Made by a program: the position numbers and the translations under genes. Of a stretch of DNA of 64,000 nucleotides, positions 46,844 through 59,819 are shown in pieces. The notes beneath the pieces are model-generated. The model was given only the letters and a program-made list of their open reading frames with translations. It was not told the origin of the DNA and did no database searches. Positions within the stretch are counted from its first letter, which is position 1. Every line of letters begins with the position of its first letter. The stretch comes from Rutidosis leptorrhynchoides (taxonomy: Eukaryota > Streptophyta > Magnoliopsida > Asterales > Asteraceae), in the NCBI RefSeq assembly GCF_046630445.1, contig NC_092341.1, positions 32,130,001-32,194,000 of the forward strand, given 5' to 3'.

Positions 46844-47155
46844 TGTAACACCCCGGGTAAAACGTTCCCCGTAGCATGATATTGTTCGCTTTACAGAGAT
46901 AGGGACGTACCCTGTCTCCCCCGTAGGTTGCTCACGGATTTTTCTTGGCGACCAAACATGACGAGCACTTTCCCAGGAGGTCACCCATCCTGGTAGTGCT
47001 CTCGCCTAAGCACGCTTAACTGCAGAGTTCTCATGGGATCTGCTGCGCTTGTGGTCCCAAAACGCATCATGCTAGGAAAGGTCTCCACACCCTTATAAGG
47101 CATGTTTCGTTCCCCTCTCCAACCGATGTGGGACGGATGTAACACGGATGTTACA
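46844..47155 (-). mobile_element. Cassandra solo LTR in the F-box gene
   Basis: 312 bp, TGTAACACCCCGGG to GGATGTTACA, with the 5-bp target duplication AAATC (46839-46843 and 47156-47160). Its minus strand carries a 5S-rRNA-like block at about 46958-47050 (GTTAAGCGTGCTTAGGCGAG). No interior is present, so it is a solo LTR inside the host coding sequence. Confidence 0.9.
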
Positions 47156-47300
47156 AAATCATACTCCTCCAGAAGAAATTCAGCTTGAATTATCATCAAA
47201 GAATCCCATGGATAGTCCTTTTTTCTATAAGATGAGGGAACTACTCAATTTTTTTTTTTTGAAATAGTAATAATAGAGTTAAATGTTACAAAAATAGAAA

Positions 47301-49109
47301 TGTTGAAATTTGTTTTATAAAACTAGTAAAACCGGAGTTTGGAACTCCGGTTTGTCACTTTTTACCCGAAACCGGAGTTTGGAACTCCGGTTTGTCTTCT
47401 CTCTCCTCATATTCCTGCCATGTGGCGTCCTGTTAAATTTATACAATCTTATTCCTCCTTGTTACAGTCTGAGTTTTTTTGTGGTTTCTCTGTCAGGTTG
47501 CAGGTATATTTCTGGACTTATTTTGCTATAGTTTTGAAGGCTAAGGTGCTGGGCTGCTGATATAATTCTTGAGGGTGCATTTTGTCACTTTCTTCTTTGT
47601 TCAAGGGGTCCAGCTATCTTCTCCAGCTCACACGCTCCACTTTCCATTCGTATAAATGGCTTCTCTTTCCTGCCTTTTGAAAATATACGATCTGCACACC
47701 CTAAATCCAAAATTAGGGTTATTGTTCATCATCTCTGTTATTTCAATTATTTACTTCTTCAAGAGTTTTTTGTAATTTCTATTCAAGTGTGTTTAAGTGT
47801 GTAGTGCTGCTCTCACTGAAGTGTAATAAAGTTTGGATCGGTTTATTAATTTATGGTTGTGATTTGGATTTGGTGATTCATTGTGACTGTTCTTGTAATC
47901 TGGTGATTTCGTTCATGGTATCAGAGCTATAGGCTCTCGATTATTGGTGTTCCGTTTGCTCGTGTGAAGAAATTGAAACCTTAATTCCATAATTAGGGCT
48001 TGAACGAGTTCATCTGTGCTTCATCTTCTGTCTTTCGCTGTTCACTTATTGCTTTACCAGAGTTTATGCTCTGTAGGGGAGTTCCGTTCTCTCTCTTTTT
48101 TATTTTCTGTCTCTACTGATCTTTACACCCTGTTTGACCTAATCCCAGTGCCCAACTCTTGATCTACGTTCCTGAATCGTATGAATACCTGATCAAGCAC
48201 TGGTTGATTTTTGGCCCGTTTATATATTTATTTATATTTTTTCTGTTATCTGTCTCTGTGTTTGTTTCTGTGCATCTTTGCTGCTTGTGTGTTTTTTCGT
48301 GCTTAATCTGTGTACTTTGCCTTTATGGCTGGTGATGATGGTGATGGATCATCAAAGATTACTCAAGTGAGTAATCTTGATTTTGGTGATCCTCTCTATC
48401 TGCATGCCAGTGATACTAGCACCACTGCTCTTGTCTCCTTAAAACTCAAGGGGACAGAAAACTACAATGTCTGGAGTAGAGCTATAACCTTAGCCTTGCA
48501 AACTAAAAATAAATATGGATTTGTTGATGGTACTTGTAAAAGAAGTCAAACTGATAATGTTCTTATGCTTCAATGGGATAGATGCAACTCTGTTGTACTA
48601 TCCTGGATTTTGAACTCTATTTCTGAAGAATTGTTTTCTGGGTAAGTGTTTGCCAAATATGCTCAAACTGTTTGGGAAGAATTGAAGGAAACCTATGATA
48701 AAATAGATGGATCTGTCACTTTTAGTTTGCATCAAAAGCTAAACTCTTTAACTCAGGGTAGTACTACTGTGTCTGATTATTATCAAAAATTAAATGCTTT
48801 ATGGAAACAATTTGATGCTCTTGTTAAATTACCTACTTGTGTCTGTGATGCTAATAAGGAATTCAAATCTCACAATGACCTAATCAAACTTATGCAATTC
48901 CTTATGGGTCTTGATGAATCCTATTCCTATGTAAGGAGCAATATTTTGTTAATTGACTCTTTGCCAAGTGTTAAAACTGCTTTTGCTATTGTGTCAAGGG
49001 AGGAGTCCCTTAGGATCTCCTCTCAATCCAGTGGGTCTGGTCCTACCAAAAGTCAAAACTCTGCCTTTCTTGTGTCCAAAACCTTTGATAACAAAAGAAG
49101 AATTGGTAA
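47301..49109 (+). mobile_element. Truncated copia element: LTR, primer site and gag fragment
   Basis: A probable LTR (about 47301-47915) ends TTCGTTCA and is followed at once by the primer-binding site TGGTATCAGAGC (47916). A gag-type coding region starts at ATG 48325 (MAGDDGDGSSK) and shows the copia gag domain (LKLKGTENYNVWSRAI, TTVSDYYQKLNALWKQFD). Sequence of a gypsy LTR replaces the rest from 49110. It is a broken fossil with at least one break besides the truncation. The LTR's left edge is uncertain. Confidence 0.75.
47328..47393. repeat. Pair of ACCGGAGTT hairpins in the copia LTR
   Basis: Two copies (47328-47353 and 47369-47393) of a near-perfect palindrome: arms AACCGGAGTT and AACTCCGGTT around TGG, close to the presumed LTR start. 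Confidence 0.75.
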
Positions 49110-51365
49110 TGTCGTTACAACGATAATCGTTACAACAATAATCGTTACATATATGTCTCGTTTCGAAATCATTAAGTTAGTAGTCTTATTTTTACATATG
49201 TATTTCATTGTTAATACACTTAATAATATATTTACTTATCATTTAACATAATTAACCAAGTGTATCAATATCTTAATATGATTCATATGTACCTAGTAAG
49301 ACGTTGTTATAACGATAATCGTTATATATATCATTTTCGAGTTTCTTAAATTAATAGTCTCATTTTTATGTATATAACTCATTGTTAAAATACCTAATGA
49401 GATATATACTTATAATAAAATCATGTTAACTATATATATAACCATATATATGTCATCGTATAGTTTTTACAAGTTTTAACGTTCGTGAATCACCTGTCAA
49501 CTTGGGTGGTCAATTGTCTATATGAATCCTATTTCAATTAATCAAGTCTTAACAAGTTTGATTGCTTAACATGTTGGAAACACTTAATCATGTAAATAAT
49601 AATTTCATTTAATATATATATAAACATGGAAAAGTTCAGGTCACTACAGTACCTACCCGTTAAATAAATTTCGTCCCGAAATTTTAAGTAGTTGGAGGTT
49701 TTGACGTATCTTCTGGAAATAAATACGGGTATTTCTTCTTCATCTGATCTTCACGCTCTCAGGTGAACTCGGTTCCTCTATGAGCATTCCATCGAACCTT
49801 AACAATCGGTATCTTGTTTTGTTTAAGTCTCTTAACCTCACGATTCATTATATCGACGGGTTCTTCAATGAATTGAAGTTTTTCATTGATTTGGATTTCA
49901 TCCAATGGAATAGTGAGATCTTCTTTAGCAAAACATTTCTTCAAATTTGAGACGTGGAAAGTGTTATGTACAGCCGCGAGTTGTTGAGGTAGCTCCAGTT
50001 GGTAAGCTACTGGTCCGACACGATCTATAATCTTGAATGGTCCAATGTACCTTGGATTTAGTTTCCCCCGTTTACCAAATCGAACAACGCCTTTCCAAGG
50101 TGAAACCTTAAGCATGACCATTTCTCCAATTTCAAACTCTATATCTTTTCTTTTACTGTCCGCGTAGCTCTTTTGTCGACTCTGGGCGGTTTTCAATCTT
50201 TGTTGAATTTGGATGATTTTCTCGGTAGTTTCTTGTATTATCTCCGAACCCGTAATCTGTCTATCCCCCACTTCACTCCAACAAATCGGAGACCTGCACT
50301 TTCTACCATAAAGTGCTTCAAACGGAGCCATCTCAATGCTTGAATGGTAGCTGTTGTTGTAGGAAAATTCTGCTAACGGTAGATGTCGATCCCAACTGTT
50401 TCTGAAATCAATAACATATGCTCGTAGCATGTCTTCAAGCGTTTGTATAGTTCTTTCGCTCTGCCCATTAGTTTGTGGATGATAGGCAGTACTCATGTCT
50501 ATACGAGTTCCTAATGCTTGCTATAATGTCTGCCAGAATCTTGAAATAAATCTGCCATCCCTATCAGAGATAATAGAGATTGGTATTCCATGTCTGGAGA
50601 CGACTTCCTTCAAATACAGTCGTGCTAACTTCTCCATCTTGTCATCTTCTCTTATTGGCAGGAAGTATGCTGACTTGGTGAGACGATCAACTATTACCTA
50701 AATAGTATCATAACCACTTGCAGTCCTTGGCAATTTAGTAATGAAATCCATGGTAATGTTTTTCCATTTCCATTTCGGGATTTCAGGTTGTTGTAGTAGA
50801 CCTGATGGTTTCTGATGTTCAGCTTTGACCTTAGAACACGCCAAACATTCTCCTACATATTTAGCAATATCGGCTTTCATACCCGACCACCAAAAATATT
50901 TCTTAACATCCTTGTACATCTTCCCCGTTCCAGGATGTATTGAGTATCTGGTTTTATGAGCTTCTCTAAGTACCATTTCTCTCATATCTCCAAATTTTGG
51001 TACCCAAATTCTTTCAGCCCTATACCGGGTTCCGTCTTCCCGAATATTAAGATGCTTCTCCGATCCTTTGGGTATTTCATCCTTTAAATTTCCCTCTTTT
51101 AAAACTCCTTGTTGCGCCTCCTTTATTTGAGTAGTAAGGTTAGTGTGAATCATTATATTCATAGATTTTACTAGAATGAGTTCTCTGTCCTTTCTGCTCA
51201 AGGCGTCGGCTACCACATTTGCCTTCCCCGGGTGGTAACGAATCTCAAAGTCGTAATCTTTCAACAATTCAATCCACCTACGCTGCCTCATATTCAGTTG
51301 TTTCTGATTAAATATGTGTTGAAGACTTTTGTGGTCGGTATATATAATACTTTTGACCCCATATA
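49110..51365 (-). mobile_element. Partial gypsy element (LTR end plus 3' part of pol)
   Basis: 49110-49648 matches the last 540 or so bases of the LTR family at 51366-54788. 49649-51365 is the adjoining pol region on the minus strand: purine tract near 49650-49665, integrase ([15 protein letters not shown]), and the end of RNase H ([18 protein letters not shown]). The sequence stops abruptly at 51365, where the next element begins. It is a fossil with some breaks. The missing remainder is presumably beyond the inserted element. Confidence 0.8.
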
Positions 51366-54300
51366 TGAAATGTCCCGTTCTTATTGATTAAAAACGTTCC
51401 ATATTAATTGATTTCGTTGCGAGGTTTTGACCTCTATATGAGACGTTTTTCAAAGACTGCATTCATTTTTAAAACAAACCATAACCTTTATTTCATAAAT
51501 AAAGGTTTAAAAAGCTTTACGTAGATTATCAAATAATGATAATCAAAAATATCCTGTTTACACACGACCATTACATAATGGTTTACAATACAAATATGTT
51601 ACATCGAAATCAGTTTCTTGAATGCAGTTTTTACACAATATCATACAATCATGGACTCTAAATCTTTTCCTTATTTTAGTATGCAACAGCGGAAGCTCTT
51701 AATATTCACCTGAGAATAAACATGCTTTAAACGTCAACAAAAATGTTGGTGAGTTATAGGTTTAACCTATATATATCAAATCGTAACAATAGACCACAAG
51801 ATTTCATATTTCAATACACATCCCATACATAGAGATAAAAATCATTCATATGGTGAACACCTGGTAACCGACATTAACAAGATGCATATATAAGAATATC
51901 CCCATCATTCCGGGACACCCTTCGGATATGATATAAATTTCGAAGTACTAAAGCATCCGATACTTTGGATGGGGTTTGTTAGGCCCAATAGATCTATCTT
52001 TAGGATTCGCGTCAATTAGGGTGTCTGTTACCTAATTCTTAAATTACCAGACTTAATAAAAAGGGGCATATTCGATTTCGATAATTCAACCATAGAATGT
52101 AGTTTCACGTACTTGTGTCTATTTTGTAAATCATTTATAAAACCTGCATGTATTCTCATCCCAAAAATATTAGATTTTAAAAGTGGGACTATAACTCACT
52201 TTCATAGATTTTTACTTCGTCGGGAAGTAAGACTTGGCCACTGGTTGATTCACGAACCTATAACAATATATACATATATATCAAAGTATGTTCAAAATAT
52301 ATTTACAACACTTTTAATATATTTTGATGTTTTAAGTTTATTAAGTCAGCTGTCCTCGTTAGTAACCTACAACTAGTTGTCCACAGTTAGATGTACAGAA
52401 ATAAATCGATAAATATTATCTTGAATCAATCCACGACCCAGTGTATACGTATCTCAGTATTGATCACAACTCAAACTATATATATTTTGGAATCAACCTC
52501 AACCCTGTATAGCTAACTCCAACATTCACATATAGAGTGTCTATGGTTGTTCCGAAATATATATAGATGTGTCGACATGATAGGTCGAAACATTGTATAC
52601 GTGTCTATGGTATCTCAAGATTACATAATATACAATACAAGTTGATTAAGTTATGGTTGGAATAGATTTGTTACCAATTTTCACGTAGCTAAAATGAGAA
52701 AAATTATCCAATCTTGTTTTACCCATAACTTCTTCATTTTAAATCCGTTTTGAGTGAATCAAATTGCTATGGTTTCATATTGAACTCTATTTTATGAATA
52801 TAAACAGAAAAGTATAGGTTTATAGTCGGAAAAATAAGTTACAAGTCGTTTTTGTAAAGGTAGTCATTTCAGTCGAAAGAACGACGTCTAGATGACCATT
52901 TTAGAAAACATACTTCCACTTTGAGTTTAACCATAATTTTTGGATATAGTTTCATGTTCATAATAAAAATCATTTTCTCAGAATAACAACTTTAAAATCA
53001 AAGTTTATCATAGTTTTTAATTAACTAACCCAAAACAGCCCGCGATGTTACTACGACGGCGTAAATCCGGTTTTACGGTATTTTTCGTGTTTCCAGGTTT
53101 TAAATCATTAAGTTAGCATATCATATAGATATAGAACATGTGTGTAGTTAATTTTAAAAGTCAAGTTAGAAGGATTAACTTTTGTTTGTGAACAAGTTTA
53201 GAATTAACTAAACTATGTTCTAGTGATTACGAGTTTAAACCTTCGAATAAGATAGCTTTATATGTATGAATCGAATGATGTTATGAACATCATTACTACC
53301 TTAAGTTCCTTGGATAAACCTACTGGAAAAGAGAAAAATGGATCTAGCTTCAACGGATCCTTGGATGGCTCGAAGTTCTTGAAGCAGAATCATGACACGA
53401 AAACAAGTTCAAGTAAGATCATCACTTGAAATAAGATTGTTATAGTTATAGAAATTGAACCAAAGTTTGAATATGATTATTAATTTGTATTAGAATGATA
53501 ACCTACTGTAATAAACAAAGATTTCTTGAGGTTGGATGATCACCTTACAAGATTGGAAGTGAGCTAGCAAACTTGAAAGTATTCTTGATTTTATGTAACT
53601 AGAACTTGTAAAATATATGAAGAACACTTAGAACTTGAAGATAGAACTTGAGAGAGATCAATTAGATGAAGAAAATTGAAGAATGAAAGTGTTTGTAGGT
53701 GTTTTTGGTCGTTGGTGTATGGATTAGATATAAAGGATATGTAATTTTGTTTTCATGTAAATAAGTCATGAATGATTACTCATATTTTTGTAATTTTATG
53801 AGATATTTCATGCTAGTTGCCAAATGATGGTTCCCACATGTGTTAGGTGACTCACATGGTCTGCTAAGAGCTGATCATTGGAGTGTATATATCAATAGTA
53901 CATACATCTAAAAGCTGTGTATTGTACGAGTACGAATACGGGTGCATACGAGTAGAATTGTTGATGAAACTGAACGAGGATGTAATTGTAAGCATTTTTG
54001 TTAAGTAGAAGTATTTTGATAAGTGTCTTGAAGTCTTTCAAAAGTGTATGAATACATATTTAAACACTACATGTATATACATTTTAACTGAGTCGTTAAG
54101 TCATCGTTAGTCTTACATGTAAATGTTGTTTTGAAACCTTTAGGTTAATGATCTTGTTGAATGTTGTTAACCCATTGTTTATTATAACAATTGAGATGTT
54201 AAATTGTTATATTATCATGATATTATGATATATAATATATCTCAGTATGATGTATATACAGTTAAATGTCGTTACAACGATAATCGTTACATATATGTCT

Positions 54301-54788
54301 CGTTTCGAAATCATTAAGTTAGTAGTCTTATTTTTACATATGTATTTCATTGTTAATACACTTAATAATATATTTACTTATCATTTAACATAATTAACCA
54401 AGTGTATCAATATCTTAATATGATTCATATGTACCTAGTAAGACGTTGTTATAACGATAATCGTTATATATATCGTTTTCGAGTTTCTTAAATTAATAGT
54501 CTCATTTTTATGTATATAACTCATTGTTAAAATACCTAATGAGATACATACTTATAATAAAAACATGTTTACTATATATATAACCATATATATGTCATCG
54601 TATAGTTTTTACAAGTTTTAACGTTCGTGAATCACCGGTCAACTTGGGTGGTCAATTGTCTATATGAAACATATTTCAATTAATCAAGTCTTAACAAGTT
54701 TGATTGCTTAACATGTTGGAAACATTTAATCATGTAAATATCACTCTCAATTAATATATATAAACATGGAAAAGTTCGGGTCACTACA
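51366..54788 (-). repeat. 3' LTR of the Tekay-like element
   Basis: 3.4 kb; on the minus strand it runs TGTAGTGACCCG to GGGACATTTCA. It is the same family as the solo LTR at 40068-46176, the fragment at 49110-49648 and the inverted-repeat arms at 40933-43241. Confidence 0.9.
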
Positions 54789-57700
54789 GTACCTACCCGT
54801 TAAATAAATTTCGTCCCGAAATTTTAAGCTGTTGAAGGTGTTGACGAATCTTCTGGAAATAGATGCGGGTATTTCTTCTTCATCTGATCTTCACGCTCCC
54901 AGGTGAACTCGGGTCCTCTACGAGCATTCCATCGAACCTTAAAAATTGGTATCTTGTTTTGCTTAAGTCTTTTAACCTCACGATCCATTATTTCGACGGG
55001 TTCTTCGATGAATTGAAGTTTTTCGTTGATTTGGATTTCATCTAACGGAATAGTGAGATCTTCTTTAGCAAAACATTTCTTCAAATTTGAGACGTGGAAA
55101 GTGTTATGTACAGCTGCGAGTTGTTGAGGTAACTCAAGTCGGTAAGCTACTGGTCTGACACGATCAATAATCTTGAATGGTCCAATATACCTTGGATTTA
55201 ATTTCCCTCGTTTACCAAATCGAACAACGCCTTTCCAAGGTGCAACTTTAAGCATGACCATCTCTCCAATTTCAAATTCTATATCTTTTCTTTTAATGTC
55301 AGCGTAGCTCTTTTGTCGACTTTGGGCGGTTTTCAACCGTTGTTGAATTTGGATGATCTTCTCGGTAGTTTCTTGTATAATCTCCGGACCCGTAATCTGT
55401 CTATCCCCCACTTCACTCCAACAAATCGGAGACCTGCACTTTCTACCATAAAGTGCTTCAAACGGCGCCATCTCAATGCTTGAATGGTAGCTGTTGTTGT
55501 AGGAAAATTCTGCTAACGGTAGATGTCGATCCCAACTGTTTCCGAAATCAATAACACATGCTCGTAGCATGTCTTCAAGCGTTTGTATCGTCCTTTCGCT
55601 CTGCCCATCAGTTTGTGGATGATAGGCAGTACTCAGTACGAGTTCCTAATGCTTGCTGTAATGTCTGCCAGAATCTTGAAATAAATCTGCCATCCCTATC
55701 AGAGATAATAGAGATTGGTATTTCATGTCTGGATACGACTTCCTTCAAATACAGTCGTGCTAACTTCTCCATCTTGTCATCTTCTCTTATTGGCAGGAAG
55801 TGTGCTGATTTGGTGAGACGATCAACTATTACCCAAATAGTATCAAAACCACTTGCAGTCCTTGGCAATTTAGTGATGAAATCCATGGTAATGTTTTTCC
55901 ATTTCCATTCTGGGATTTCGGGTTGTTGAAGTAGACCTGATGGTTTCTGATGCTCAGCTTTGACCTTAGAACACGTCAAACATTCTCCTACGTATTTAGC
56001 AATATCGGCTTTCATACCCGGCCACCAAAAATATTTCCTGAGATCCTTGTACATCTTCCCCGTTCCAGGATGTATTGAGTATCTGGTTTTATGAGCTTCT
56101 CTAAGTACCATTTCTCTCATATCTCCAAATTTTGGTACCCAAATCCTTTCAGCCCTATACCGGGTTCCGTCTTCCCGAATATTAAGATGCTTCTTCGATC
56201 CTTTGGGTATTTCATCCTTTAAATTTCCCTCTTTTAAAACTCCTTGTTGCGCCTCCTTTATTTGAGTAGTAAGGTTATTATGAATCATTATATTCATAGA
56301 TTTTACTCGAATGGGTTCTCTGTCCTTCCTGCTCAAGGCATCGGCTACCACATTTGCCTTCCCCGGGTGGTAACGAATCTCAAAGTCGTAATCATTCAAC
56401 AATTCAATCCACCTACGTTGCCTCATATTCAGTTGTTTCTGATTAAATATGTGTTGAAGACTTTTGTGGTCGGTATATATAATACTTTTGACCCCATATA
56501 AGTAGTGCCTCCAAGTCTTTAATGTAAAAACAACCGCGCCTAATTCCAAATCATGCGTCGTATAATTTTGTTCGTGAATCTTCAATTGTCTAGACGCATA
56601 AGCAATCACCTTCGTTCGTTGCATTAATACACAACCGAGACCTTGCTTTGATGCGTCACAATAGATCACAAAATCATCATTCCCTTCAGGCAATGACAAT
56701 ATAGGTGCCGTAGTTAGCTTTTTCTTCAATAACTGAAACACTTTCTCTTGTTCATCATTCCATTCAAATTTCTTCCCTTTATGCGTTAATGCAGTCAAGG
56801 GTTTTGCTATTCTGGAAAAGTCTTGGATGAACCTTCTGTAGTAACCAGCTAGTCCTAAAAACTGGCGTATGTGTTTCGGAGTTTTCGGGATTTCTCACTT
56901 TTCAACAGTTTCTATCTTTGCCGGATCCACCTTAATACCTTCTTTGTTCACTATGTGACCGAGGAATTGAACTTCTTCCAACCAAAATGCACACTTTGAA
57001 AACTTAGCGTACAATTCTTCCTTCCTCAATACTTCTAACACCTTTCTCAAATGTTCACCGTGTTCTTGGTCATTATTTGAGTAAATAAGTATGTCATCAA
57101 TGAAAACAATGACAAACTTGTCAAGGTATGGTCCACACACTCGGTTCATAAGGTCCATGAACACAGCTGGTGCATTAGTTAAACCAAACGGCATGACCAT
57201 AAACTCGTAATGACCGTAACGTGTTCTGAAAGCAGTCTTTGGAATATCATCTTCTTTCACCCGCATTTGATGATACCCGGAACATAAGTCAATCTTTGAA
57301 TAAACAGACGAGCCTTGTAGTTGATCAAATAAGTCGTCGATTCTCGGTAGTGGGTAGCGGTTCTTGATGGTAAGTTTGTTCAACTCTCGGTAGTCGATAC
57401 ACAACCTGAATGTACCATCTTTCTTCTTGACAAACAAAACAGGAGCTCCCCACGGTGATGTGCTTGGTCGAATGAAACCACGCTCTAAAAGTTCTTGTAA
57501 TTGGCTTTGCAGTTCTTTCATCTCACTGGGTGCGAGTCTGTAAGGAGCACGATCTATTGGTGCAGCTCATGGTACAAGATCTATTTGAAATTCAACGGAT
57601 CGATGTGGGGGTAATCCCGGCAATTCTTTCGGAAATACATCGGGAAATTCTTTTGCGACGGGAACATCATTGATGCTCTTTTCTTCAGTTTGTACTTTCT

Positions 57701-59460
57701 CGACGTGTGCTAGAACAGCATAGCAACCTTTTCTTATTAGTTTTTGTGCCTTCAAATTACTAATAAGATGTAGCTTCGTGTTGCCCTTTTCTCCGTACAC
57801 CATTAAGGGTTTTCCTTTTTCTCGTATAATGCGAATTGCATTTTTGTAACAGACGATCTCTGCTTTCACTTCTTTCAACCAGTCCATACCGATTATCACA
57901 TCAAAACTCCCTAACTCTACTGGTATCAAATCAATCTTAAATGTTTCGCTAACCAGTTTAATTTCTCGATTCCGACATATATTATCTGCTGAAATTAATT
58001 TACCATTTGCTAATTCGAGTAAAAATTTACTATCCAAAGGCGTCAATGGACAACTTAATTTAGCACAAAAATCTCTACTCATATAGCTTCTATCCGCACC
58101 CGAATCAAATAAAACGTAAGCAGATTTATTGTCAATAAGAAACGTACCCGTAACAAGCTCCGGGTTTTCCTGTGCCTCTGCCGCATTAATATTGAAAACT
58201 CTTCCGCGGTCTTGTCCATTCGTGTTCTCCTGGTTCGGGCAATTTCTAATAATGTGGCCCGGTTTTCCACATTTATAACAAACTACATTGGCATAACTTG
58301 CTCCGACACTACTTGCTCCGCCATTACTCGTTCCGACACCATTTGTTCCTTTCGTTCTATTAACCCCTGGTCCGTAGACTTCACACTTCGCCGCGCTATG
58401 ACCATTTCTTTTACACTTATTGCAAAATTTGGTGCAGAACCCCGAGTGATACTTTTCACACCTTTGGCATAGCTGCTTCTGATTGTTGTTGTTGTTGCGG
58501 TTATTATTGTTGTTGGGATGATTGTTGTAGTTGCTGTTGTTGTTGTTGTTGTTATTGTTGTTGTTGGGCCGTTTGTTGTAGTTGCGATTGTTGGGATAAT
58601 TGTTGCGATTATTGTTGTAATTGCTGTTGTTGTTGTATTGGTGATTCTTATCACCGTTTTCCTCCCACTTTCTTTTGACTTGCTTTACATTGGCCTCTTC
58701 AGCAGTCTGTTCTTTAATTCTTTCTTCAATCTGGTTCACTAGTTTGTGAGCCATTCTACATGCCTGTTGTATGGAGGCGGGCTCGTGTGAACTTATATCT
58801 TCTTGGATTCTTTCCGGTAATCCTTTCACAAACGCGTCGATCTTCTCTTCCTCATCTTCGAATGCTCCCGGACACAATAGGCACAATTCTGTGAATCGTC
58901 TTTCGTACGTGGTAATATCAAATCCTTGGGTTCGTAACCCTCTAAGTTCTGTCTTGAGCTTATTGACCTCGGTTCTGGGACGGTACTTCTCGTTCATCAA
59001 GTGCTTAAATACTGACCACGGTAGTGCGTACGCATCGTCTTGTCCCACTTGCTCTAGATAGGTATTCCACCATGTTAACGCAGAACCTGTGAAGGTATGC
59101 GTAGCGTACTTCACTTTGTCCTCTCCAGTACACTTACTTATGGCAAACACCGATTCGACCTTCTCGGTCCACCGTTTCAATCCGATCGGTCCTTCGGTTC
59201 CATCAAATTCCAAAGGTTTGCAGGCAGTGAATTCTTTGTAGGTGCATCCTACACGATTTCCTGTACTGCTAGATCCAAGGTTATTGTTGGTATGTAGCGC
59301 AGCCTGTACTGCGGCTATGTTTGAAGCTAGAAAAGTACGGAATTCCTCTTCATTCATATTCACGGTGTGTCGAGTAGTCGGTGCCATTTCCTTCAAAATA
59401 GTCCAATGGAACAAGTTAATCATACAGAATATTAAGAGTAGTTAATAGTATTTCGTAGCA
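51366..59460 (-). mobile_element. Tekay-like Ty3/gypsy retrotransposon, nearly whole coding region
   Basis: Minus-strand order: gag (about 59390-58600); an Asn-rich low-complexity stretch and zinc knuckles (CQRCEKYHSGFC, CYKCGKPGHIIRNC; about 58500-58200); aspartic protease (LFDSGADRSYMS; about 58130-57870). Then come reverse transcriptase with the FIDD active site (about 57500-56900), RNase H (about 56700-56330), integrase ([10 protein letters not shown] ... MDFITKLP; about 56250-55600) and a chromodomain-like end ([14 protein letters not shown]; about 54960-54860). The purine tract and the 3.4-kb 3' LTR follow. The 5' LTR is not in the window. The coding part looks nearly whole with a small number of breaks, and the element inserted into a relative (49110-51365) at ATATA. 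Tekay lineage is inferred from chromodomain, long LTR and domain order. Confidence 0.88.
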
Positions 59461-59819
59461 TAATATGAACTCATTTATAAAAGCTTTTTCTTCATATTAG
59501 CGTTTTATAAGTTTAAATTCGGGTAGTACCTACCCGTTAAGTTCATACTTAGTAGCTAATATACAATTCAACTACTACAATTCTATATGAAAAACTGATT
59601 ATAATAATATTTCGCGTTCAAACTTTTACACATTATTTTACAAACTTACAATACCGCTTATTTTACATATAGCATGAAATATAGCACACAATAAATTTGA
59701 TACAAGATGGTTGTTGATGTCAAAGCTAAGGTATACGAAATAGTTTATATTTTACTACGAAACACTATTAAATACGATACAATTTTACACAAGATATTTA
59801 TTTATTTAGAGAATGGATA
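59461..59819. other. Leader of the Tekay-like element and unresolved junction
   Basis: Non-coding. Part of it is probably the 5' leader before gag, and part may already be the neighbouring element's LTR. GTACCTACCCG at about 59527 repeats the text found next to the 3' LTR at 54789. I could not place the border. Confidence 0.4.

Larger units (their letters stand above)
39442..47257 (+). pseudogene. F-box/LRR (FBD-type) host gene broken by insertions
   Basis: Host coding sequence lies in three pieces: 39442-40067, 46177-46843 and 47156-47257. The first encodes an F-box (RIQSLLPVEEAARTCVLSKSW) and the start of leucine-rich repeats (LRVLELYKVEI, CTLLEKINLSYC). The second continues the repeats (ALKVLELLQVSI, CTLLEKINLSYYRG and onward to VPNLLFPN). 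The third continues with PPEEIQLELSSKNP. The frame is compatible across both insertion sites. The first piece has an in-frame TAA at 39607-39609 and GTG where the duplicate at 37949 has ATG. Two adjacent LRR blocks are very alike, so they may have arisen by internal duplication. F-box/LRR proteins select targets for SCF ubiquitin ligases. Several breaks make this copy very probably dead. Confidence 0.75.

Noticed and set aside
46958-47050. 5S rRNA gene
   Set aside because: Same reason: it lies inside a Cassandra solo LTR with its own target duplication.
58212-58742. Plus-strand and alternative-frame proteins over the Asn-rich gag region
   Set aside because: Shadows of a low-complexity GTT/AAC repeat within gag.
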